A stretch of 64,000 nt of DNA, taken from the NCBI GenBank assembly GCA_024449915.1, contig JAMZAV010000066.1, forward strand, positions 963,376 to 1,027,375. Reading direction: 5' to 3'. Position numbers and translations under genes: made by a program. Below the pieces are notes generated by a model. It was not told where the DNA came from and did not search any database. It worked only from the letters and a program-made list of their open reading frames with translations. Below are positions 50,901 through 61,073 of this stretch, piece by piece; the stretch's first letter is position 1; the number at the start of each line of letters is the position of its first letter. The DNA is from Sweltsa coloradensis (Eukaryota > Arthropoda > Insecta > Plecoptera > Chloroperlidae).

Positions 50901-53638
50901 ATTTATTTTTTATACGCATGGGTTTGGACTTATTTATGAATTCGATCGTGTTTATTGCGTTCCGTGATTTTCTAAACAAAGAGTGAATAAGGATATTGCG
51001 AAGTTGATGAAGCTCAATTACAAAATTATACACACAATTATCATTAACTGTTTATACGGTGTTAGAAAGCACGTTTCTGGGATATAGGGCGAATTTGTAT
51101 TCTATGCCTAGATTAACAATAAATGCTTCCAGTGACAGCGAATTAAACCAATTTTTTTTTAAGTTTACATAACATATACAAATACATAATACATACATGT
51201 TTACAAAAGTCGGCATATTTTTTAGTAATTTGCTCTAAATAACACTGTATTTATTTTGTTATAGGAAACAAAACAAGGATCAAAATATCAAATGTCAACT
51301 CTAAGATATAAAAATTAATTCAATTAAAAGTCCATTCCTTAATACGTTCATACTAAATGGCTAAGGCCAAAAATATTTTTTAAAAAAATACAAAATAATT
51401 ATAATTACTATTTTGAATAATGCTAGATATTCTACCCCTATAGGTCAATTCGGTGTAATCTCACATCTGTTAGGCTTACATTGTGTATTAATTTTATCAA
51501 GAATTTAATTTTATTACACTCATGAAATCCTTTATCACAGCCACAGCACAAAACGAAATCACCATCACTCCGTATGTCAACGTACATTTACCACACAAAG
51601 TGCCCGGCATTGCCTTACAGCTAGGTGAATGTGAATCACTCAAACTAAATTTACTCTTCTGGTATCTATTGGCTTACGTGTGCGCGGACAGGTATGCATA
51701 ATATGCACGTATAATTTTATTGGCACGATGATTATCGAATTGTAGAATCCATAGGGTAATGCTTGATTTATCTATATGTACTTATGTGTGTCTTCAGTGT
51801 TCTGAATTTTCTCAACAAAACAACAGCCATGACAATGACAAAGTCTAAACTCAACACGGCGATAATACTCATAACCTAAGAGAGCGTCGAGTTTTCTCTA
51901 GATGCGTCCCTCTTAGGTAATGGTAGTTAGTATGACCTCCTAACGCTGCGGCCTACCAGGAGAGCTGACCACATAGAAGAGCGGGGCCCCCAGATAAAAC
52001 GGAAGTTGAGACATTCCGATGAAACAGTCGGCAAGGCTGAACTTCGGTCTCCACTTCCTATCCCCAGGCATTATCTTCACCCAATTAAAAACATAAACCA
52101 CTGACCACAAATTAGCGCGACGATTTGTCGAAAATAATTATTTTAATATCATAGAAGTAAGAAAGGTAATTTTAAAAAATTGAAAATAATGTGTCCAATA
52201 ATGAGCATATTGTCTTTCATCATCGTCTGATGACACGAGGTATAACAGGAAGGATCCCTGGTTGAGCAATTCCGAAGTAGACCAGGAATTTCCGCCGCAA
52301 CGTCGTGACATCGCGACGTCGACAAGTATATAGTGAGACGAGACGAGACTAGGAAACTCCGCACAGACACCTTCTCCGACCAAACTACACCCATTCATAG
52401 CTATTTTTACCAATGCGAATGTGTCATCCTCCTATCTCCCACAGTCTTCACCGACGCTCATTGCTCATCCTTTAGTCGCCGGTCTGGCGTGTGCATGTAT
52501 TTGTATACCCACGTACGTTAATTCCACCACCAAACATATCAGGATCTGCGTGGGTGCTGGCAAAGTTGGCGACACTTTTTGTTCGGCTCTATTCTCGTAC
52601 TACGGATAGATCACAGCTAAGACAATAAACACTCGCTGCTTCTTAACGCGTTACGTTAATTATGACGTATATTTATGACGAAGTTGATTGTTTCGATGAC
52701 GTTCACAAGTTCAGGGCTGACTTGGGGTGTGTGTGGGATGATGTGACCTAAAATATCGTGATTCTAAAGCAGGTTGATCTATCGCGACGTAGATATTGTG
52801 AGGAGGACGTTCAGGTTCAAGTTTGATGGATGCCCCCCTGAGTGATGTCTGAGCCCCCCTCCCCAACCCTTTGCTAAACCCACGCACCAGACACGGATTG
52901 TCTTGTGTGAACAGGAAGACTTTCGTCTTTCAACGAGTCAAATGCACTTTCAAACTTCACATATTTTCGCGCACGATTCATTCGTCCTTCGTCACCCAAT
53001 CGACAATGACCATAAATGTCAATGAATCAAACCGTAATGTGTTACGCTCATTACTTCCCCTCCCGCCAACGCTAAATTCGTTGGCCTACCGTAACTAGGC
53101 GCCTCGTCAATGTTTACATACGTCCTGATAGCCGAGTGCGAGTTTGTAGGCCTACTACGTCAGGATACGTCACAAATGTAAATAATCATCCCTAGTCTGT
53201 AAATAAAACTTGAGAGTGACAACGTTACTTTCATAGGTTTTTGCAATAATTCTCGAAGATTTGATAGACTAAACTAACAAAGTATGACTTTTGCACGTGA
53301 GATAACATAGAGTGACGTGCATAGAGATCATGCACGGCTCAGCTAGGCGTAATTGCCAAATAATGAGCAGTAATACACGCTAATGGCCGGCCGTGCCGAG
53401 AAGGAGAGGCACAAAGGTCCCACGACCATGTGGCCGAACTCTCTGCGGTAAGGTAAGGAAAGGAAGGTATGGGAGGCAACCTGCAGAAAGGCGACGACGT
53501 CGCGGCCGGCGCATCATCACCGCGATCTCTGATTCAAGTTGTGTTGAAAACCAGATTAGTTCGAGATGTGTGTATATGACGTTTCGCGCGGTTTCACGTT
53601 CGTCGGTTTTATGAATGAAAGGGGCGTGGCTTGTACCG
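44902..53638. other. Mostly unannotatable upstream region
   Basis: If the 44.75 kb exon is real, this is intron. It holds the family III relative at 47521-48089, a SINE-like fragment near 49385-49480, and a single hAT-like left end (CAGTGGCGTAGC, 49866) without a partner. No coding exon is supported. The ORF at 50511-50753 is not recognised. Confidence 0.45.
47521..48089 (+). mobile_element. Helentron-like element, family III relative
   Basis: Starts TGAGCGAGCGTAGCGAGCG. Ends with GCTCGCTTA, hairpin AACGC...GCGTG and TTCCTAG at 48089. The termini match family III while the body is largely different. Confidence 0.7.
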
Positions 53639-53841
53639 TGACGTCACGTGGTGTTATCTTACAAAGAGTATTTCACTGGAATAGGAACCAATTCACGGGG
53701 ATTCCACAGGACACACCCACCCTCCCCTCACCGCCCTACCCCACCCCTCACACCCCTAGCACAGCCACCCACACCACCAAAGGAAACAAAACTGTTTTAT
53801 TGTCATCTATATATACATGGAAGTGATCTGCAATCATCAGT
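53639..53841 (+). promoter_or_regulatory. Core promoter and proximal immune-type motif cluster
   Basis: TATATATA (53808-53815) lies 31 bp before the A of the initiator ATCAGT (53837-53841), the standard arthropod spacing. Upstream are TGACGTCA (CRE/ATF, 53639-53646), overlapping CACGTG (E-box, 53645-53650), TTATCT (GATA site on the minus strand, 53654-53659), TTCACTGGAA (STAT type with N4 spacing, 53672-53681) and GGGGATTCC (kappaB-like, 53697-53705). Adjacent kappaB and GATA sites are typical of insect immune promoters. Individual short motifs can arise by chance; the core promoter is the firmer part. Confidence 0.6.
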
Positions 53842-53962
53842 AAGAGTCTCAGCTCCCATCGAGTCACATCGGACAGGAAGTTACCTAGTGTCGTCTATAA
53901 ATACGTATACAAGTCAAGTTATTATTAATTCGTCGTCATGGTCAGTGCATCTACATCATCAG
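53839..53962 (+). CDS. Exon 1 of the cytokine-like gene: 5'UTR plus first eight codons
   Basis: Predicted transcription starts at the A of TCAGT (53839). The 99-nt leader has no ATG before the start codon at 53938. The 25 coding nucleotides give MVSASTSS plus the first base of an Asp codon, followed by the donor CAG|GTAAAT at 53963. Splicing to 56777 completes GAT (Asp9) and keeps the frame open. A second TATA-like sequence (TATAAATA, 53896-53903) lies inside the leader and could serve a shorter transcript. The exon is assigned by phase, signal-peptide continuity and promoter context, not by transcript data. Confidence 0.7.
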
Positions 53963-56018
53963 GTAAATCCCTTTATTATTTCTTATCAGGAAATACTATT
54001 GTTATTTAAATTTATTTACAAATATTTCTTGTAGATTATCAATTCGAATCAGTGCCTAGCTCTTATCGGTGTATCAATCTTATATACAGGTGGTTTCCCG
54101 GTTTTTTATTATCTATTGTGCCGTGTCTTGATATACGCCAGTGTCAAGCGTGAAATGCAGTGTCGTGGTTGATGTGAAAACAACCTGTTGTTCTAGTGAC
54201 ATCACAGCAGTTTTAGGGGTCGTGGATTTTATATTAAACCATATAAGTGATCATGCTAAGTAGTTTCGTAGAATTAAAATGTTAAAAAAACGAATAAAGT
54301 GCCGTGATAATAATTAATATTTTAAGAATTTTTACGTAAATAAATTTCTTCCGTTTATGGCGTGTTTGACATAGCTGTATAAAAATTGTGTGTTACATGA
54401 GTAGTATAAAACAACTAAACATTGATCAAATATTGTGTCAAATACGCTAAGTATACAACAAAACAAAACAATCTTCGAAAACGTGTTATCAACCAATTTG
54501 CAGAATGCTTGAAGACAAAATTATTAAAGCAACTTAATAAAGCCGTCGATGTCCATCCAATAGTAAAAAGAAGTGAAAAGTGTGACGGATAAACGATGGG
54601 TAACTATCAAATTTAAATATAAATTATATTTCTACTAATTACCATTCCAATCGATATATTATAACAAATTCGTAAATCTGCCACAGTTGTGGTGTGTACA
54701 ATAGTTTAAAATGCGATTATTAAACTAATTTGTTTTATACGTGCCAAAAACGTCCGCGCTAACTTAATCAAAACAGCCACCACTTAGGGAAATTTTTAGT
54801 ATCTGCGCTCCCTAACATCTGATTGCCGCTAGCCGTCTAACGTTATTGACTCATTCATATCGCACTTATGTCATTTATCACTCACTACTGTTACTTGTTA
54901 GGCAAAGTCACTGCAAATAAACGAACATAAATTATTTAATCACTAATTTCGGAAATTCAAACATGACCTACGCAACGTTCTAGATCGTTTGCATTGTAAA
55001 ATTAAAGCAACCATATCATTTATGACACATAAGACACGATGGTATCAATCAAAAAGGTCGGGGGTTCAATCTCAAGTTTGTTTATTCCAGTTTGGCGACA
55101 AACAACATGAACGGCCTTTGTACTGTTTTCAGCTTTGGAAAGTTTAATTTACAGTTTACACTACGGTCGGGTAATAGCGCCTCCCTACTAGTACTATCTT
55201 ATATACTAGTTACGCATTCCGAATTGTAAACACACTGCTATTTGCTTCTGAATTATCAAACATATTTATTTTGTAGATGAGAGACATCTTGTTATGTGTA
55301 GTGTTTAATGCATATCTTTAGCTGAGAAACCATGAAGGGTTGTACATGCGCGTTATACGAAAAATAAAATAATAACTTGTAACTTCTCCTCCATCCCTTT
55401 AAATTCATTGTCTGCTGTATATAATTCCGAGAAACAGTCGAATTGAAATGGTGCATTTCGTTCTAACAAATCAACATATAACACAGAATCAGAGAAATTA
55501 AATTTCGCTCTAGAGGGGAACTGAACTGGCTTTACTGAGAATTATTTTGAGCTTGTTTTTTAGAAAAAAGTCCGTCTGCTTTATTCCCGGCTCTCGGAAG
55601 TCAACGCATTGATCTGGCTCGTGAATCTGATGCGCCCCTATGACTGCCAGTGAGGGTCGGCTGTCCCATTTCGTTACAATAATTTGATTACAGTGAAAAT
55701 AACACCGACTTTTTTTGGAAAAGTCTCGTAGTTTATTTACCTCACTTGTAAGTTCGGACGAGCTACTTAACGCAAATTACCAATCAAACTACGATCGCGC
55801 AGTAACAAACTAATCAAAACAATCCCCCTCCCTTGTTTTAACTGTTCTATATACCTACTCGTATATGCATCTTGAATCATGGACCAATAGCATGAGTTTG
55901 ACGCTCAATATTTTGCCCCTTTATTTTTAAGTCTGAGCATGTAATGTATTTTTTTTTGCACTTTGAACAACTTGCATGCTATGAGGTTTTCTTCAACTTT
56001 TTATAGAAATATAATAAT

Positions 56019-56095
<77 letters not shown>

Positions 56096-56442
56096 TAACA
56101 CAATTATTGGTCGGGACAAGAAAGTGGAGTCGACGAAGTGATCGTATACGTACCAGAAACTCTCAATGTGATATTTTGGTCTTCATAAGAATGTAACGCA
56201 TGTTTATAGAAGCGCGGGCCTGGTCATGGTAACTGTTTTTTGTGATTTTGTTTTTCTATGTAACGCCTTGTCGTGCTTTTATTTTTGTAAGTTTTTAGAA
56301 TTAATATCTTGTTTTGCTGAGGATAGCCCACACAGTTGGGCTGAAACGTCAAAAGCAATTAAAGCAGATTCGACGCGGCGAAATGTCCGACCAATAAATT
56401 TGTGGTTAATTTTTTACCCGGGCCGCAAAGCCTTAAATTTGA

Positions 56443-56514
<72 letters not shown>

Positions 56515-59500
56515 ATAATAATAATAATGCAATGATAAACCTAAAGCAAATGCATATAATGGTCAAAACTTGGTTTTATTAAAAATAGCACTTTGAATTT
56601 CATACAAATATTTGTTGACTGATATAATAGCATTTATTTATCACGTTCCTCTACCTATGAATCACCCATCCCACCTCTCTCGATAAGCAGGACATATCAC
56701 GTACGGTATTGATTGACACCAGTTGCGGCATTGTGTGAAATCGTGCGTCTTCAAGTTTCGTCTTGTGTGCTTTCAGATGCGGTGAGTCAGGCCGCGGCTG
56801 TCCTAGCCCTGTTGTTACTGACGGGTACCCTGCTGGCACACCCGGGCTACACGGCGCCGGCGGACACCCGCATGTCCGGGCGGCCCTGGCACGAACCTTG
56901 CGGCACCAACAAGGAGGACACCGGTATCACCCTCGCCCCCCACGTCAGGCACCCCGCCATGAAGGCCGTCAAGAGGGTGCGCACCCAGATCCGCATTGCC
57001 AACAACCACTACAAGAAGGAGATGGCCAACATCAATATGCTATACGCAGAGGTGAGTGAACACTCGAGGAGGAAAGACAGGCGAGAAAAACCCGAGTCAT
57101 GTGGGCTTCGAAGTTCGAACCCACGCCCTGCATATGATCACGCTGGGACAGTGCACAGTGAAATCAGGTCGATCCATCCATCTATTCGGGGCTAGCGTAA
57201 TTATTGTATAGGCTGAGAATCTACGAGTGAGTGCTTATCTATGCATGGCTCGCCCACGTGGTCGAGTGTGAGTCCCTGACAACCACGTGCTGCTGGCTAG
57301 AAACTAATGGAATCGATTGTCTTGCGATTTCTTTGAGTTCTAAGTAATCCCCGTACACTTTCCCTCGGTCGAATTCTAACCATCCAAGTTGTCTGCAGTG
57401 ACTCATACGGTTGGAGCGCAGGTTAATTAATTAACTCCATGATTAAACAGTGTTTCTTGTCTAGTGATTGAAAAACTTTGATGAGATATAAAACAGTTGA
57501 AAATAGAAAATTTACAAACGAGTTCAATGCTACTGCTAATCGCTCACATAAAGTAATGTTTGTCTTCAATCAGTACAGAAGATAGACAAGTGACCCTTCT
57601 CATTTTTTATGATTGAATAATGTTTAGTTACTTGAAATATAATAGATTCACATTTTGGATTAATCCCATATCGTTGTGAGCTTTCCCGAACGAGAGAGGT
57701 TGCAACTAATCAATATTTTATGTAACGACGGTTGACAAAAAACAATTTTCTTGGGAGGAATGAGAGGACCCATTTGGATTGCCATCCCCCCACCATAAAC
57801 AGTGTGTTTTAGAAACGACAGAGCATGGGTTCACCACCCACATTTCCGTTTTAGTTTTACATTAGGGAAACGCCAAAGTCGTGTTAGACGAGTGAGTGAG
57901 CCATGTGTTGAGTACCCGGTAACATTTCTTTTCTTCCCTTACCTTAGGCCTCCCTAGCCTATCATATAGGCTACATTGGAGCATTTTGGCCTAAACTATG
58001 GCCTAAACATTTACACAACTCCCGGACCAACAATCTAACATTAAGCAAGACCGGCAGTCACACGGAATATTCAGTTGAAGACTGCCAACAACAGCAACCT
58101 CCGGCACAGTGATTTCCACCAATACCCTATTATCTATACGAATATAATTATCAAACTTAAATGCAAATGTTCCCGGGTACTCACCACATGACTCGCTCAC
58201 TCGTCTAACTACGACTTTGGCGTTTCCCTAGTCTAGTTGGCTAAAGCGCCCTTGTAGCCGAAATGTGGGAGACGTGGGTTCAATCCCCTGGTCGGGAAAG
58301 ATTTTGTAATTTCTAGATTGCATTTCAAAAATAATTATAAACATGTTTTGAAATGCATATAACGCAGTGTAGTCCATCATCTGTGGCAATAGGGCCTACT
58401 ATGGTTAACATAGCCAGTACGAAATACGTGAAAATATTGCAAGGTTTACTCAATCTACGTGCGGAATTTGGGGGTACCTTGACGTCCAACATTCGACTGA
58501 CCTTGCATGGACACGGCATTTCACGGCCAGGCGAAAAACAAACAAAAAAATCTTTTCAAAATCTAAAACATTGTCGTTAAAATAATTTCTAAACATTGGA
58601 AGTCTATTTCTCAGTTTATTATTTCTTGTAGGTTTAAATCGCAATGAATCTTGCTGATTTTGTTAACAGTTCTCAATAAACTCGTACCGGATGTCCGTTT
58701 AAAATTTCAGCGCAATTTGTTCAGCGATTCGGCTGATTTTCAACGTACACACACACACACACACACACACACGCACGCACGCAGAAAAACCGTAAGGGCC
58801 GTTTAAGTCGAATGGAAATCACTACGTTCGCTACGCTCACTCGTTCAATTATATATACGACATTCACGTATACATGCGTATTGCGTTGTAGCGTTTGAGA
58901 GTGTCGTTAGCTAACAATGATATTGAAACAAAAACAGTGAGCAGACGTGGACGGACATTACGGTACTAATTTCCCCATTCCATGATTGGTTTAGAAACGC
59001 CCCCACCAGACGGTGCAATTTGGCAAAGAATACAAAAACCGAGGTTTTTCAGTATCCCTGTCTTCAGAATTTATTTATGTGCGCAGTTAATTGACTCTTG
59101 CTTTGCTGTCTGCCGTCTAAACGCAATGTATGTACAGATACGGTCACGAATGCTGGGAACCAAAATGACATTAGCCAAATACAAAATCATGAAGTCGTGA
59201 CAATTAAAAACATGTATTGTGGTTAGAGATGTGGAATTAGTGTTTTGTGCTGTCAGTAAGCATTACTTTTTAAAACCGTAGGAAGATCCTAAACTGAAGT
59301 TCACACTTCATCCATGCCTATTTAGAATTATTTTAACCATGATCATACATTTTGTGGATCAATTTCAATTTAAAATAAGATTTCTTTCAAGTGGTGTATT
59401 TATCTCATTTGTTATAAGTGAACGAAAACCCCATAATATTTGGTTAAGAAGTGAACCATAAACCCTGCAATAACTTGAGTGTGGTGCTCGGGACCCGATA

Positions 59501-61073
59501 CTAATGGTTCCGTCTCGTTTCAGGTGAAGAAGGTATTGAAAGGAGAGAACTTCAACTACATTTGGCTTCCTAAGCAGCAGTTGGCGTGGTACAGAGCCGA
59601 GGCTCGCTGCCTGGAGAAGACCACCAGGATAGCGGTGATGCTACCCCCTCTGCACGTTGCCCTGCAGAGATACCTTGTCACCTTCGAGCAGCTCAACAGC
59701 TTTCCAGTCTCGATACAAGATCCGCAAGATGTCGCTAAAATCAAGAAGAGAGTTCTGGACGAGATGGCAAAACAACTTAAAAAGGTGCGTTTGAAACAAT
59801 AGTTGATGAAATATAGTATTATCTTCATTCTATTCTGTGACAAACCAGAATATTTTATACTTGACTTCAATCATTAATTGATGTAGGCAAGGAAGGAGGA
59901 TGGTTTATACTCAATGCTTCAATCATTAATTGATGTAGGCAAGTCCTCAATGTGATTCAAACTTGTTTACTAATACAATTATAACAACTAGAGCCATATG
60001 ATTCACAACTGTTAGTTTTACTTTTCTTTTCTGGTTAGTAGTTTACTTTTGGCTAAGTGTGACTCTTAACTTACAAATATTTACTGATGCCATTGAAGAA
60101 AGCGAGTTATGAAATAGTGATAGTAGCTTTTAACTTGCACGAGTTTGTATGTTTAACGTCACATTGACGTCATATGTGTTGCCCTTTCTTTGTCCAACAC
60201 ATCAAATACTAAATAATAATTAAACAAAACTAATTGCAATAGAAACTGTCGATGCTAATGACCAATCTGTTTTTTATTGGGAGCAGGGAACACATAGTTT
60301 CTATTCTATGCATTTAAAATGTACTGGAAGGGCTGAGTTCGAAAAAACAGACAAACATCCACCCAAGAAAATACTGTTTGTTTTGATCGTTATGTTATTT
60401 TAATTATGTTTCTATATCATTTTGAACTTTGGGCTTTCCCTCGTCTATAAGTCCTTATATCTCGTACAAATATTGTGTTTTCACTATAATATTTCAAACC
60501 AGAAGATAAATAGTGTCTAGGTCGTTTTTAAATTGGTTGGACAATAATCGTATTGTTTAGTGGGTATTGTGGAGACTTGCAAATTACTTCGTTGATCCGT
60601 TCACCGTGTGTTTGGTTGTACAACTGTTTCTTCGTCTGCAGGTTTTGTGCGAGGTCGAGACAGCCCTCGTGAGCTGGAACCTGCCGCCCCCAACACCAGC
60701 GAGCGAGACCATCATCGATGCGAACCTGTGGGACCCAGCCCCCGACCACACGACCTCCCTGATCCAGACCTGGGGTGTCCTGGCGTCCTACAAGAAGTTC
60801 CTGCAGGAGTGGCAGAAGATCTTCCAGGAGGCCATGAAGAAGGCGCCTCCCGAGTGCAAGCCGGGGGGTAAGAGGTTGAACACTTCACCGACGCCGACGC
60901 CGTCGTCGAGGCCGAGGCCTGGCCCCAAGAGGAAACCTCCCCCAGGAGGTAAGCCTCTGTCGAGCAGGACAACCTCAAGCAAGGCGAGTGTCGGTAAAAC
61001 AGACAGTGGTTTGGTGCCAAAGACTGGACCGAAGCGAAAGCATCTAGCACCAAAACATAAAAAACCAACGTGA
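53938..61073 (+). CDS. Candidate secreted four-helix cytokine (IL-6/Unpaired-like), four exons
   Basis: Coding exons are 53938-53962, 56777-57051, 59524-59784 and 60642-61073: 993 nt, 330 residues, stop TGA. All donors are GT (GTAAAT, GTGAGT, GTGCGT) and all acceptors AG; intron phases are 1, 0, 0. The start is the first ATG after a TATA/initiator promoter. Residues 14-29 form a hydrophobic signal core, with likely cleavage after Ala29. Four helical segments are predicted by eye: about 68-106, 116-158 (kinked at Pro141-Pro142), 168-199 and 224-254. A Pro-rich loop (200-223) joins the last two. Cysteines are Cys50, Cys129, Cys190 and Cys259. Residues 260-330 are rich in Lys/Arg/Pro/Ser/Thr. 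Vertebrate IL-6-family genes, as I recall them, also start with a tiny phase-1 exon followed by phase-0 introns; insect Unpaired ligands are secreted helical JAK/STAT cytokines. I see no clear sequence identity to either. Gene structure is strong; the cytokine assignment is inference. Exons 2-4 are much more GC-rich than their surroundings, which supports coding. Confidence 0.85.
56020..56094. repeat. (AAT)n microsatellite in intron 1
   Basis: Long run of AAT/ATA units, 80 bp before the retroelement end at 56170; it may be the tail of another copy. Confidence 0.93.
56170..56528 (+). mobile_element. Retroelement 3' end with (AAT)n tail, in intron 1
   Basis: A non-coding segment containing CTGAGGA, a 6-bp stem (AGCCCA/TGGGCT) and GAAACGTC ends in a long (AAT)n run (56444-56528). 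Penelope-like and some non-LTR elements end this way; the family is not resolved. Confidence 0.45.
56777..57051 (+). CDS. Exon 2: signal peptide core, N-terminal segment and helix A
   Basis: The acceptor is preceded by a pyrimidine-rich tract ending CTTTCAG; the donor at 57052 is GTGAGT, phase 0. It encodes the rest of Asp9 and residues 10-100. Residues 14-29 (AAAVLALLLLTGTLLA) are the signal core. A segment with Cys50 follows, then a charged amphipathic helix from about Pro68 to the exon end. An in-frame ATG lies upstream at 56713, but the residues from it include a Cys/Val-rich stretch crossing the splice acceptor, so it is more likely intronic read-through. The exon is GC-rich and biased to C/G at third positions. 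Confidence 0.88.
57080..57160 (-). repeat. tRNA-like SINE fragment just inside intron 2
   Basis: The complement carries GGGTTCGAACTTC with an upstream tRNA-like arm. Begins within 30 bp of the exon 2 donor. Confidence 0.35.
57864..58232. repeat. Fold-back repeat with about 65-bp inverted arms
   Basis: CTAGGGAAACGCCAAAGTCG at the left is matched by CGACTTTGGCGTTTCCCTAG at the right end. Pairing continues inward to about 57928 and 58167 with few mismatches. It lies in the intron between exons 2 and 3 of the cytokine-like gene. A similar 3' end (CGACTTTGGCGTTTTCC) occurs alone at about 855-872. Confidence 0.8.
58233..58310 (+). repeat. tRNA-like SINE head in intron 2
   Basis: A-box-like TAGTTGGCTAAAGCG and B-box-like GGTTCAATCCC are 40-50 bp apart, as in a tRNA gene, but the acceptor stem is not complementary, so a functional tRNA is unlikely. 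Confidence 0.5.
58747..58782. repeat. (CA)n/(CGCA)n microsatellite in intron 2
   Basis: CA repeat passing into GCAC units, inside the possible family IV element. Confidence 0.93.
59524..59784 (+). CDS. Exon 3: central helices of the cytokine-like protein
   Basis: The acceptor is TCGTTTCAG and the donor GTGCGT, both phase 0; length is 261 nt, 87 codons (residues 101-187). It completes helix A. It then encodes a helix beginning at about Leu115 with Trp122 and Cys129, a Pro141-Pro142 kink, a continuing helix to about Ser159, and the start of a Lys/Glu-rich amphipathic helix from Gln168. Phase-0 boundaries falling within helices A and C are consistent with one ancestral helical domain and argue against shuffled modules. 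Confidence 0.9.
60642..61073 (+). CDS. Exon 4: helix D and basic Pro/Ser/Thr-rich tail
   Basis: The acceptor follows a T-rich tract ending TCTGCAG, phase 0; the stop TGA is at 61071-61073. It encodes residues 188-330. Cys190 and Trp199 close the third helix, followed by a loop with several prolines. A helix with Trp231 and Trp244 spans about 224-254, and Cys259 lies just after it. The spacing of Trp, Leu and Phe in this last helix resembles helix D of IL-6-family proteins (inference). The tail holds dibasic and tribasic stretches (GKR, PKRK twice) and one possible N-glycosylation sequon (Asn267-Thr-Ser). Confidence 0.9.
   Translation, partial: VLCEVETALVSWNLPPPTPASETIIDANLWDPAPDHTTSLIQTWGVLASYKKFLQEWQKIFQEAMKKAPPECKPGGKRLNTSPTPTPSSRPRPGPKRKPPPGGKPLSSRTTSSKASVGKTDSGLVPKTGPKRKHLAPKHKKPT

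Larger units (their letters stand above)
57864..58851 (-). mobile_element. Possible Helentron-like element, family IV, in intron 2
   Basis: The 3' end on the minus strand is CTAGGGAAACGCC (57864). The putative 5' end (complement of GCTACGCTCACTCGTTCAA) is near 58851, after a (CA)n run and an AGAAAAACCG block like that of the other families. The left part, to 58232, is itself a fold-back with arms of about 65 bp. A tRNA-like SINE head follows at 58233. The outer boundary pairing is tentative. Confidence 0.4.

Noticed and set aside
53896..53903. TATAAATA as the main TATA box
   Set aside because: No initiator about 30 bp downstream; the TATATATA at 53808 with TCAGT 31 bp later fits better. Kept only as a possible secondary start.
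56713..57195. A 160-codon ORF taken as a single-exon gene
   Set aside because: A GTGAGT donor at 57052 and a TTTCAG acceptor at 56776 bracket the GC-rich coding part. The sequence outside those points is repeat-like (SINE fragment) and not protein-like.
58233..58310. Functional tRNA gene
   Set aside because: A- and B-box-like motifs are present, but no complementary acceptor stem was found.
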